Source: Gammaproteobacteria bacterium
GTDB taxonomy: Bacteria > Pseudomonadota > Gammaproteobacteria > Pseudomonadales > Halieaceae
Direction of reading: 5' to 3'
NCBI GenBank assembly: GCA_018222695.1
Contig: JAAEZV010000125.1
Location: 1-5,482 of the forward strand
DNA: 5,482 bases
In this document: positions 1 through 5,482 of the stretch, piece by piece
Layout of the letters: each line of letters opens with the position of its first letter
Numbering within the stretch: position 1 is the stretch's first letter
Made by a program: the position numbers and the translations under genes
The notes under the pieces: model-generated
Databases searched by the model: none
What the model was told of the DNA's origin: nothing
What the model saw: only the letters and a program-made list of their open reading frames with translations

Positions 1-33
1 GGCGTTCAGGCCCAGCTCGTTAAATGCGGTCAT
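1..33 (-). CDS. Start of a gene leaving the left edge, possibly a DEAD-box RNA helicase (partial)
   Basis: Only eleven codons are visible: an ATG at 33-31 followed by TAFNELGLNA. The pattern aromatic-x-E-L-G-L just after the start resembles the Q-motif region that opens many RhlE-type DEAD-box RNA helicases, which unwind RNA duplexes in ribosome assembly and cold adaptation. That is family knowledge applied to very little sequence. The reading frame stays open upstream to about position 96, so a GTG at 57-55 is a possible alternative start. No strong Shine-Dalgarno precedes either; a TAGAG-like stretch lies about 8 bases before the ATG. The gene runs in the same direction as the MFS gene, with 164 bp between them containing two inverted repeats, so it probably has its own promoter. 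It could equally be another protein with a chance match. Confidence 0.4.
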   Translation of the reverse strand, partial: MTAFNELGLNA

Positions 34-53
34 CGTATGCTCTATGTTGAGTA

Positions 54-74
54 TCACGTTTAGGTGCAACGTGA
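54..74. promoter_or_regulatory. Perfect 7-bp inverted repeat, possible operator or leader hairpin
   Basis: TCACGTT (54-60) and AACGTGA (68-74) are exact reverse complements separated by seven bases. The element lies 21-41 bases upstream of the putative minus-strand start at 33. It could be a dimeric repressor site or a hairpin in the leader of that gene. It has no T-run on either side, so it is not an intrinsic terminator for the MFS gene. A function is not demonstrated. Confidence 0.35.
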
Positions 75-90
75 CACAGGAGGGTGGAAG

Positions 91-107
91 GTTGTGTTAC
101 GCACAAC
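91..107. repeat. Small 6-bp inverted repeat upstream of the left-edge gene
   Basis: GTTGTG (91-96) pairs with CACAAC (102-107) around a five-base loop. A shifted pairing, GGTTGT (90-95) with ACAACC (106-111), is also possible. There is no T-tract, so a terminator is unlikely. It lies between the end of the MFS gene and the start of the left-edge gene, alongside the repeat at 54-74. It is short enough to be chance. Confidence 0.22.
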
Positions 108-197
108 AACCCTCAATGGATGGCGCGAAGTATGGGGAGGCTGACCTACATTACAAGCTTTATTTCACAGCACTATCCACCATGACGTTCTGTGAAG

Positions 198-1508
198 TCA
201 CGCCAGTGATTCGTCCCGCTTTATCGCCAAAAGGCCTCTCCACATCAACAGCACCGCTAAGGGAAGGAAGATCGCGCCGACCAGTGACAGAGACGCTCCC
301 ACCGCCTTAGCGTCTGCAAAGATGAAATCATTAGCCAACGCCACGCTAGCCGGTCCCAAAGCAAGGCCAATCAGATTTGTACTGAGCACGTAGCAGCCTG
401 CCATCAAGCCCCGCATCTCGTTCGGGGAGGCGTTTTGCAGGCCCGTGGCAAACAGCGCCAGAGGAAATGTCACCAGATAGCTGGCGCCCGCTATCAGTAC
501 CAGTGCGCTGGGCAATGATGTGGCAAGTCCAGCCGAGATCAGTACCGGTATGAGGAGTAGCGTGGATGAGATTGAAGTCAGCAGCGGGGCGCGACTGCCG
601 TAACCGCGTCGCGCCAGCCAACGCGACATAACCGGACCACTCAGGACACCTGCCGAGCCTGCCATTAAAGCGATCACTCCGTAGTAGCGTCCCGCCTCTA
701 CTATCTCTAGATCATGGACCCTGATCAGCAAGCTTGGGACCCACGCCTGCAGGGCATACAACACCAAAACGATAAAGGGTGCCCCCAGTAAATAAGCACC
801 AAAAACCCCGCGACGCGGCCACACATATCCAGCGATTTCCCGCCAGGTCATGCTCGTGGCGTCGTTTGAAAGGCGCTCCATACGGGGCGGATCACGGAGC
901 AGAGGTAGCAGAAGCACCATGCATAATCCGGGAATGCTCACCAATATAAAGGTTAGCTGCCACGGAGCCAGCACCCCCACCAGCGGTAATTCAATGGAAC
1001 CCAGTCCACTCGCCCAACCCACAACCTCGGCGCCGAGAATGAGAGACAAACCGGCACCCAGATAAGGCCCCATTAAAAAGATACTCACGGGGAGGGCGCG
1101 CTTTTCTTCAGAGAAATAATCTGCCAACAGTGACCAGGAAGCGGGTGTCACACTGGCCTCTCCCGCCCCGACGCCCATCCGAGCCACGCCCAGCTGCCAG
1201 AAGTTCTTAGCCAAACCACAAGTCACACAGCTAACCGTCCAAACCAGAATCCCGATTACCAGCACGCGGATACGGTTGGCACGATCAACAATACGCCCCA
1301 AGGGAATGCTCAGAATGACATAAGGTAAAACAAACGCCAGTCCCTGCAGGAAGCTGACCTGAGAGTCGGATAAAGACAGATCAGTGCGAATCGGATCAAC
1401 CAGCAGATTAATGATCTGTCGATCAATAAAAGAAAAAGTATACGTCGCCGTTAACAGCGCGAGCGCCCACCAGGCCGCACCGCTGCCAGTGCGATGTTCA
1501 TCGATCAC
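198..1508 (-). CDS. MFS transporter, spinster-like group, 12 predicted transmembrane helices
   Basis: This 436-residue inner-membrane protein belongs to the major facilitator superfamily, secondary transporters driven by ion gradients; the length is normal. Residues 12-36 form the first helix and contain the FIDRQ motif (27-31) typical of spinster-like members. The loop between helices 2 and 3 carries the MFS signature GRIVDRANRIR (71-81). Helix 4 begins with RMGVGAGEA (110-118). A charged cytoplasmic linker at about 205-230 separates the two six-helix halves, and SPNEMRG (361-367) is the matching loop of the second half. The start is GTG, fixed by a strong GAGGAGA site just upstream. The gene lies 129 bp behind the TonB-dependent receptor gene on the same strand, with a terminator between them. 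I infer that it moves the receptor's ligand, or a product of it, across the inner membrane; efflux is also possible. The substrate is unknown. Confidence 0.92.
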   Translation of the reverse strand: MIDEHRTGSGAAWWALALLTATYTFSFIDRQIINLLVDPIRTDLSLSDSQVSFLQGLAFVLPYVILSIPLGRIVDRANRIRVLVIGILVWTVSCVTCGLAKNFWQLGVARMGVGAGEASVTPASWSLLADYFSEEKRALPVSIFLMGPYLGAGLSLILGAEVVGWASGLGSIELPLVGVLAPWQLTFILVSIPGLCMVLLLPLLRDPPRMERLSNDATSMTWREIAGYVWPRRGVFGAYLLGAPFIVLVLYALQAWVPSLLIRVHDLEIVEAGRYYGVIALMAGSAGVLSGPVMSRWLARRGYGSRAPLLTSISSTLLLIPVLISAGLATSLPSALVLIAGASYLVTFPLALFATGLQNASPNEMRGLMAGCYVLSTNLIGLALGPASVALANDFIFADAKAVGASLSLVGAIFLPLAVLLMWRGLLAIKRDESLA

Positions 1509-1513
1509 AAATC

Positions 1514-1520
1514 TCTCCTC
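1514..1520 (-). promoter_or_regulatory. Shine-Dalgarno site selecting the GTG start of the MFS gene
   Basis: On the minus strand GAGGAGA ends five bases before the GTG at 1508, a strong ribosome-binding match at workable spacing. The nearest downstream ATG (1501-1499) is in another frame, and no in-frame ATG lies nearby. This supports GTG as the true initiator and indicates that the transporter is translated independently rather than by coupling to the receptor gene. Confidence 0.7.
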
Positions 1521-1577
1521 AACTACAACCCTGAGCGACTGCCACTACGCGCCCCAAATAGAGTGAACACCGGGGTC

Positions 1578-1609
1578 AAAAAAAAGGGAAGGCGCCTGCC
1601 CTCCCTTTT
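1578..1609 (-). terminator. Intrinsic terminator after the TonB-dependent receptor gene
   Basis: Read on the minus strand, the arm at 1609-1602 (AAAAGGGA) pairs with 1589-1582. After a single C·A mismatch, three more pairs (1600-1598 with 1593-1591) close a four-base loop. The descending arm runs into eight consecutive T residues (1585-1578). The element begins 29 bases past the receptor stop codon. The orientation and T-tract fit rho-independent termination of receptor transcripts. The MFS gene lies downstream, so the element would either reduce its expression or separate two transcription units. Confidence 0.8.
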
Positions 1610-1637
1610 CATCGCTGTATCGCCTTATGGCGATCAA

Positions 1638-3920
1638 TCAGTAGGTGTAAGCGACTCTCACACCATACGTTCTGGGTGCGCCACCCCATCTGGCGGAATC
1701 AAGCGTGCCCACATCTGCCGCGTAGTCGAAGTACTCTTCATCTGACAGGTTCTTGCCATACACCGACACCCTGATTTTCTCGCTCGGGGACGTGTACGTG
1801 AGGCTGGCGTCAAGCAAGCCAAATGACTCCTGCTGCAACCAGGGCTTGTTATACAGATCAGTCATATAGTCATCGCGCCACGAGTAAGCAACCCGACCCA
1901 ACATAGAGGCACCGCCCATAATCTCAAATTCATAAGTGGCCGCGACGCTGTAACTCAACTCAGCCACCTTCTGGAAATCCCAGCTGCTGGCAAGCTCATT
2001 GTCCTTGCCATCCACAACGCCGTCTGCATTGGCATCAAAGTACTTGATGTTGGTGAACTCGGGATCCACCGTGCCAATCGATCCGTCGAGTCTCAGACTG
2101 TCCGTGACCTGAAACTGCATTTCCGCCTCGAAACCGCTGATCTCTGCCTCGCCTGCATTGAAGTTAATCAGGCTAGCACCACAGTCGTCACAGGGGTTGT
2201 TCACGAACAGGATCAGATCTTCGTAATCTGCCATGAAGTAAGCGACATTCAAAAGTCCGCGTCCACCGAGAAAGCTGGTTTTGAAGCCCACCTCAAACGA
2301 GTCTACCGATTCGGGATCAGTCGGCCCTACCGCGTCCAAAGTCGCTGCCCGCGCATTGAAGACTCCGCTTGCGAATCCGCGTGTCCAGCTCGCGTAAGCC
2401 ATGGTGTCATCATTGAAGTGATAAGTTGCCGCAACCTTAGGAGAGAAGTCAGACCAGTCCTTTTCGTTGGAGGCGTTGTTGGTACAGGAGGAGAAGTCGA
2501 GCTCACAGGAGCCCAACACCCCAATGTCGATCTTCTTTTCTTCCTTGGTCCAGCGACCGCCAACCGTCAGCATGAGAGAATCGGTAACGGAAACATTGGC
2601 TTCGCCAAAGATGCCGGTTGTTTTGTGCTCAGTCTCCGAGTACGTCGCCGCATTGAGCGAAATAAAGAAATTTCTTCGTTCGCCGATAGAGTAGTCCTGA
2701 TCGAAGCGATTCACTCCCGCAACAAAATTAAAGCGATCAGAGAAAGTGGACGAGTACCGCACCTCGATGCTGGTTTGGTCCTGCTCCTCTTTGTTGTCAT
2801 TAAAATGGAAGATCGTAAACGGCGTGCCATCAAAGTCGGTACTGGAGTTGTATTCCACCTCCCGATAGCCTGCGATAGTCGTGATAACGCCGTGACCAAG
2901 ATCCCATGAAGCATCCAGCACCAGTGAGCTTGTCTCGAGCTCGGTATAGCCAATCAAATCATGATTAATGCTGTATTTGTCGTCGGGCGGGGTGTACCCC
3001 CAAGTGGTCTGAGCGAGAAACCGGCTCCCCTCTCCACAAACGATGTCTCGGTTATCCACTCCGGGAATCGGCGCGCAGTTGTGTGCAACGTTCTGAGAGT
3101 TGGCGCTTCCCGTATTGTTCTCGAGAAACTCTGCGATTAACGTGGCTTCGAAATTTTCTGTGAACTCAAATCTCACCATAGGGCGGATAATCGTCAGATC
3201 CATGCCTACTTTGTCGCCAGTGTCAGTATCTGGCATGCCCGCCGGGTAGATGCTCGTATCGATGCTGCCACCATTGTTATCCTCAAAGTATCCATCGCGG
3301 TCTAACTTGATTACCGCGACCTTACCGAAGATGTTGTCGGTGAGGGGTCCCTCTATACTGGCATTGAACTCAGTGGCGCTGTAATTCCCAACGCCTGCTT
3401 CAACGGTGAATCCAAACTCGTCTCCCGGCCGCTTGGACTTCACCAGCACCGCGCCACCAGTAACGTTACGCCCCAGTAGGCTGCCCTGCGGCCCCCGCAA
3501 TACCTCCACGGCTTCAACATCGAATGTGCTAGCAAGCGCACCCGCGTTATAGCCAACGTAAATGCCATCCATGAAGATACCAACTTTGGGATCATTGGTG
3601 CGGGTCGATCCATTCACGCCCATACCGCGGATAAAAAAATTGGGGTAGCTGGCGTAAGTGCCAACATTATTTAACTCCGCATTACTCACCATCTTGCCAA
3701 TGTCGACCAGATCTACGGTGAATGCTTGCTTCAGCGCGGTTTCATTGAAGGTGACTACCGAAGCGGGCAAGTCCTGAGTGGAGATATTGTCCGCCTGCTT
3801 GCTGGAGATGACGATCACCTCTTCCAGGACGTTTTGTGCGTGCACATAGCCTGAAGCCAACAGCGCAGACACTGCAAACCCCGACAATCGATGCGGAAAA
3901 AATGTTCGTACAAATTGCAT
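1638..3920 (-). CDS. TonB-dependent outer-membrane receptor, substrate unknown
   Basis: This complete 760-residue receptor is of usual family length. It imports a ligand through a plugged 22-strand barrel using energy from TonB-ExbBD. A signal peptide covers residues 1-28, with a hydrophobic stretch at 13-24 and a VHA cleavage site before Q29. The TonB box is EEVIVIS (33-39). The plug spans about 45-165, with FFIRGMG (95-101) and the conserved stretch at 138-156 that includes LRGPQG. Barrel strands fill the rest, and the protein ends in Tyr760, the aromatic residue expected for Bam-dependent insertion. There is no N-terminal STN domain, so it should not signal to an anti-sigma factor. Only six cysteines occur, as three close pairs (282/295, 472/479, 577/580), probably in extracellular loops. 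Residues 629-640 match a dockerin-type calcium loop. The ATG at 3920 is supported by GAGGG seven bases upstream. Nothing in the sequence or context fixes the ligand; the pairing with an MFS protein and a TetR regulator suggests a small organic molecule rather than iron, which is inference. Confidence 0.95.
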   Translation of the reverse strand: MQFVRTFFPHRLSGFAVSALLASGYVHAQNVLEEVIVISSKQADNISTQDLPASVVTFNETALKQAFTVDLVDIGKMVSNAELNNVGTYASYPNFFIRGMGVNGSTRTNDPKVGIFMDGIYVGYNAGALASTFDVEAVEVLRGPQGSLLGRNVTGGAVLVKSKRPGDEFGFTVEAGVGNYSATEFNASIEGPLTDNIFGKVAVIKLDRDGYFEDNNGGSIDTSIYPAGMPDTDTGDKVGMDLTIIRPMVRFEFTENFEATLIAEFLENNTGSANSQNVAHNCAPIPGVDNRDIVCGEGSRFLAQTTWGYTPPDDKYSINHDLIGYTELETSSLVLDASWDLGHGVITTIAGYREVEYNSSTDFDGTPFTIFHFNDNKEEQDQTSIEVRYSSTFSDRFNFVAGVNRFDQDYSIGERRNFFISLNAATYSETEHKTTGIFGEANVSVTDSLMLTVGGRWTKEEKKIDIGVLGSCELDFSSCTNNASNEKDWSDFSPKVAATYHFNDDTMAYASWTRGFASGVFNARAATLDAVGPTDPESVDSFEVGFKTSFLGGRGLLNVAYFMADYEDLILFVNNPCDDCGASLINFNAGEAEISGFEAEMQFQVTDSLRLDGSIGTVDPEFTNIKYFDANADGVVDGKDNELASSWDFQKVAELSYSVAATYEFEIMGGASMLGRVAYSWRDDYMTDLYNKPWLQQESFGLLDASLTYTSPSEKIRVSVYGKNLSDEEYFDYAADVGTLDSARWGGAPRTYGVRVAYTY

Positions 3921-4058
3921 GCAGCTACCCTCTTTTTTGTCGTTATCGCCGTGATGATCTACTGTTTTACGCAGTTGTGCCGAAGGCCAAAAAGACAGCG
4001 CCTAAGGTGACAATTCCACTGACCTGTGAATCCTCACTTATTCGGCTATTTTCATAAA

Positions 4059-4070
4059 TTGAACGTTCGA
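4059..4070. promoter_or_regulatory. Palindrome centred on GAACGTTC, candidate operator
   Basis: GAACGTTC (4061-4068) is a perfect 8-bp palindrome. The flanks extend it to 12 positions with one mismatched pair (4060/4069). It lies in an AT-rich stretch about midway between the divergent genes, where a bound dimer could affect both promoters. A short palindrome like this can occur by chance. Confidence 0.3.
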
Positions 4071-4146
4071 CCCATATTTATCGTACTCCGCGCAAGACTT
4101 GGATTCAAGCGATTCTGTAGGCTGGGTTGCAAAGGTCTGATGAGGC

Positions 4147-4164
4147 CAGAGCGCGGTCGCTCTG
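4147..4164. promoter_or_regulatory. Inverted repeat CAGAGCG-N4-CGCTCTG upstream of the TetR gene
   Basis: The two 7-bp arms are exact complements around CGGT. As RNA this would be a stable hairpin in the leader of the regulator gene if transcription starts upstream; as DNA it is a plausible dimer site. It has no T-run. Its right arm shares TCTG with the next inverted repeat (4161-4176), so the two structures or bound proteins would exclude each other. Confidence 0.4.
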
Positions 4165-4176
4165 AGTCAACTCAGA
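4161..4176. promoter_or_regulatory. Inverted repeat TCTGAGT-CA-ACTCAGA, best candidate TetR operator
   Basis: A 16-bp inverted repeat with perfect 7-bp arms and a two-base centre ends 54 bases before the regulator's ATG. Its size and symmetry suit a TetR-family dimer, and such regulators commonly repress themselves and a divergent target from sites in a shared intergenic region. That is established family behaviour; the assignment of this site is inference. Confidence 0.45.
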
Positions 4177-4230
4177 TTTTCTGTTAGGGTTCGTAGCTGA
4201 TGCTAATAAGGCTTTCCCATAGGTAGAGAG

Positions 4231-4902
4231 ATGGGCGCAAACCTGCAACCTAAGGCGCGGTCGGACCAACAACGCTCGATCGAAACCAAAAATAAAATCC
4301 TGAATGCCGCAGAGGAACTGTTCTCTCTGCATGGCTTCTACGGCACTTCACTCAGAGATATCCATAGTCTTTCAGGGATTCGCATCTCTCTGTGTTATTA
4401 CCATTTTGGCTCGAAGGAAGATGTGCTTCAGGCAGTAGTGGACCGCCGGGCCGATGTTCACCAGCAGGCGCTGCTAGAGATCCTCAACGAGCACAAAGAG
4501 TTCTATGGTGACAAGCCGATCCCGGTGGATAAATTAGTCGAAGCCTACGCGAGACCCATATTGGAGCGCCATCTGGCGCATGGGAATGGGTGGCGAAACT
4601 ACACTCGATTGATGGCCTATCTTTACTCGGAATCTGCGCACCTTGAGCCCAAAGTTCAGATTCATAAATACGATCAAGTGATTAATCAATTTATTGCAGA
4701 ATTCCGAAAAAGCATTCCTGATGTCAACGAATCAGCACTGCACTGGGGGATTTATTTTCTGCGGTCATCTGTGATCAACCTGCTTCTAGATACGCAACTA
4801 GTGGACGACCAATCGGCAGGGCTTTGTGATTCGGGCGACCTCGAGAACACAATGGAAAAGCTAAAGTGGTTTTTTTCGACGGGATTCCAACAGCTGATTT
4901 GA
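4231..4902 (+). CDS. TetR/AcrR-family transcriptional regulator, divergent from the receptor gene
   Basis: This 223-residue cytoplasmic DNA-binding protein is of typical family length. An extended N-terminal tail (1-16) precedes the DNA-binding domain at about 17-65. Helix 1 covers KNKILNAAEELFSLHGF (20-36), and the helix-turn-helix runs through TSLRDIHSLSGI to ISLCYYHFGSKEDVL (39-66), which contains the YYHFGSKE hallmark. Residues 95-215 form the helical ligand-binding and dimer domain. The segment WRNYTRLMAYLYSE (121-134) and the following helices resemble the C-terminal domain of PsrA-like regulators, which sense fatty acyl compounds; this is a loose resemblance. The ATG at 4231 is the only reasonable start, because an in-frame stop lies at 4207-4209 with no other ATG between. 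The Shine-Dalgarno is weak (AGG, seven bases upstream). The gene is divergent from the receptor gene, so repression of the receptor/MFS module and autoregulation are likely. The ligand is unknown. Confidence 0.93.
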   Translation: MGANLQPKARSDQQRSIETKNKILNAAEELFSLHGFYGTSLRDIHSLSGIRISLCYYHFGSKEDVLQAVVDRRADVHQQALLEILNEHKEFYGDKPIPVDKLVEAYARPILERHLAHGNGWRNYTRLMAYLYSESAHLEPKVQIHKYDQVINQFIAEFRKSIPDVNESALHWGIYFLRSSVINLLLDTQLVDDQSAGLCDSGDLENTMEKLKWFFSTGFQQLI

Positions 4903-4920
4903 TCCCTCAGCAAAACAAAT

Positions 4921-4951
4921 AAAAAGCCCGCAATTAGCGGGCTTTTTATTT
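4921..4951. terminator. Strong bidirectional intrinsic terminator between convergent genes
   Basis: AAAAAGCCCGC (4921-4931) and GCGGGCTTTTT (4937-4947) form a perfect 11-bp stem around AATTA. On the plus strand the stem ends in TTTTTATTTT, terminating the TetR gene whose stop is 18 bases upstream. On the minus strand it ends in TTTTTATTTG, terminating the arylsulfatase gene. One element therefore serves both convergent transcripts. Confidence 0.92.
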
Positions 4952-4991
4952 TGAGCGGCACGCGCGAGGGCGGCCGCGCCTGGTGTCGGGC

Positions 4992-5482
4992 TTACGGCAT
5001 CGCAGTGTCCACCGTGACGCTCTTCACTGAGCCAGTAAAGTGTGAGTCACGCACGTTTTCAAAAGCGGCCACGACCTGAGTCGCATCGTCTTTACCGACA
5101 TCTGCGGTCTCATCACCAGAGAACACAGCGGGTGTAGTGCGCTCTACGCGCCCCTCGCTCATCTTCTTGCCATTCACGTACAGCGTTGCCAACCCACCTT
5201 TACCCGGGCCGCCGCCGTCATAGGCGAACTCCACCTTCACCTCGGCAGAACCTGCTGGCAGGGCTTTATCCGATGCGATGGTGTACTTCTCCAGCCCAAA
5301 CCAGTTGTAGGTATAGGCAGGCTTGCCGCCATCCATGTATAGCGCCCAGCCGCCAAACTTGCCGCCCTGAGTCAGGATGATGCCGCGATCGTTACCCACT
5401 AGCTCGACATTCGCAGTGACCGTCTTGGAGCGGTTCTTGATGTTGATGAACGTGTTTTCAAGCATGCCGTCCATGCCATCGG
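4992..5482 (-). CDS. Arylsulfatase, C-terminal part (continues past the right edge)
   Basis: About 162 residues and the TAA stop (4994-4992) are visible; the frame is still open at the right edge. The methionine at 5474 is internal, because the frame continues upstream through Gly and Asp without a stop. The segment matches my recollection of the C-terminal beta-rich region of large bacterial arylsulfatases of about 750-800 residues. Landmarks are KNRSKTVTANVE, GGKFGGWALY (about 5363-5334), AYTYNWFGLEKY, EFAYDGGGPGKGG (about 5231-5193), TLYVNGKK, DETADVGKD (about 5114-5088) and FTGSVKSVTVD at the end. Such enzymes hydrolyse sulfate esters in the periplasm or outside the cell using a formylglycine residue; that catalytic N-terminal half, and any signal peptide, are outside the window. 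The gene converges on the TetR gene and shares its terminator, so it need not belong to the receptor module, although a sulfated substrate for the receptor is imaginable. Confidence 0.88.
   Translation of the reverse strand, partial: DGMDGMLENTFINIKNRSKTVTANVELVGNDRGIILTQGGKFGGWALYMDGGKPAYTYNWFGLEKYTIASDKALPAGSAEVKVEFAYDGGGPGKGGLATLYVNGKKMSEGRVERTTPAVFSGDETADVGKDDATQVVAAFENVRDSHFTGSVKSVTVDTAMP

Larger units (their letters stand above)
3921..4230. promoter_or_regulatory. Divergent control region between the receptor and TetR genes
   Basis: This 310-bp region contains no credible gene and must hold the promoters of both flanking genes. Three inverted repeats are visible and listed separately. 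Promoter hexamers are weak. For the receptor, a TAAAAC -10-like element (3969-3964 on the minus strand) sits 15 bases after TTGGCC and would give a leader of about 37 bases. For the regulator, TTGAAC (4059-4064) with a 17-base spacer to CGTACT (4082-4087) is a poor candidate that overlaps the 4061-4068 palindrome. The receptor Shine-Dalgarno is GAGGG (3932-3928). The regulator has only AGG at 4221-4223. A direct repeat GATTC occurs at 4102-4106 and 4111-4115. The weak hexamers could mean activator dependence or alternative sigma use, but could also reflect a divergent consensus. Confidence 0.6.

Noticed and set aside
164..196. Inverted repeat TTCACAG (164-170) / CTGTGAA (190-196) just after the MFS stop, as a terminator
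   Set aside because: The stem has only seven pairs, two of them G-C-rich at one end, with a 19-base loop and no T-tract on the minus strand, so it does not qualify as an intrinsic terminator.
44..310. Open frame on the plus strand overlapping the end of the MFS gene
   Set aside because: It overlaps the MFS coding region antisense, lacks a recognisable ribosome-binding site, and its product has no domain-like pattern.
2418..2909. 163-codon plus-strand open frame inside the receptor gene
   Set aside because: It lies wholly antisense to a well-supported receptor barrel and has no family pattern; it is a shadow of codon bias.
3750..3920. Receptor as a FecA-type signalling transducer
   Set aside because: Only about four residues separate the predicted signal-peptide cleavage site from the TonB box, leaving no room for an STN domain, and no sigma or anti-sigma gene is visible.
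3836..4057. Small plus-strand open frame spanning the receptor start and leader
   Set aside because: It is antisense to the receptor signal peptide, lacks a good Shine-Dalgarno and has no recognisable product. The region is better explained as a divergent promoter region.
4102..4115. GATTC direct repeats in the divergent region
   Set aside because: Five-base repeats nine bases apart are expected by chance; they are noted in the intergenic entry but not claimed as a site.
4970..4977. GCGGCCGC palindrome between the terminator and the arylsulfatase stop
   Set aside because: It is a short GC-rich palindrome in a GC-rich stretch with no T-tract or promoter context; the nearby 4921-4951 stem-loop already explains termination.
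1..5482. CRISPR array, tRNA, rRNA, insertion sequence or prophage signs
   Set aside because: No regularly spaced repeats, cloverleaf-like segments, transposase-like frames or terminal inverted repeats were seen.

Overview
The window looks like a chromosomal segment from a Gram-negative, probably marine gammaproteobacterium of the Halieaceae/OM60-like sort. A TonB-dependent outer-membrane receptor requires an outer membrane. The receptor and transporter have the sequence style common in such oligotrophic heterotrophs, and a large arylsulfatase-type C-terminus lies next door. The taxonomic placement is inference from protein style only.

Layout, left to right. (1) Positions 1-33, minus strand, hold what looks like the first 11 codons of a gene leaving the left edge; the residues resemble the Q-motif start of a DEAD-box RNA helicase. 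Its upstream 164 bp carry two small inverted repeats. (2) 198-1508, minus: a 12-helix MFS transporter of the spinster-like group, with a GTG start set by a strong Shine-Dalgarno. (3) 1578-1609: an intrinsic terminator reading on the minus strand, between the receptor gene and the MFS gene. (4) 1638-3920, minus: a complete 760-residue TonB-dependent receptor. (5) 3921-4230: a 310-bp divergent control region with three inverted repeats, two of them overlapping. (6) 4231-4902, plus: a TetR/AcrR-family regulator. (7) 4921-4951: a strong, bidirectional-looking terminator between convergent genes. (8) 4992-5482, minus: the C-terminal part of an arylsulfatase that runs off the right edge.

The core is a regulator / outer-membrane receptor / inner-membrane transporter module. 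The simplest reading is that the receptor brings an unknown ligand into the periplasm using TonB energy, the MFS protein moves it or a product across the inner membrane, and the divergent TetR protein controls the pair, probably through palindromes in the shared intergenic region. The substrate cannot be read from sequence. No siderophore-type STN signalling domain is present. The terminator between receptor and transporter suggests that the receptor is made in excess of the transporter, or that the transporter has its own promoter.

I found no tRNA, rRNA, CRISPR array, insertion sequence or clearly broken gene. The most unusual details are the overlapping palindromes before the TetR gene, the intra-module terminator, and a dockerin/EF-hand-like acidic loop plus three local cysteine pairs in the receptor barrel.
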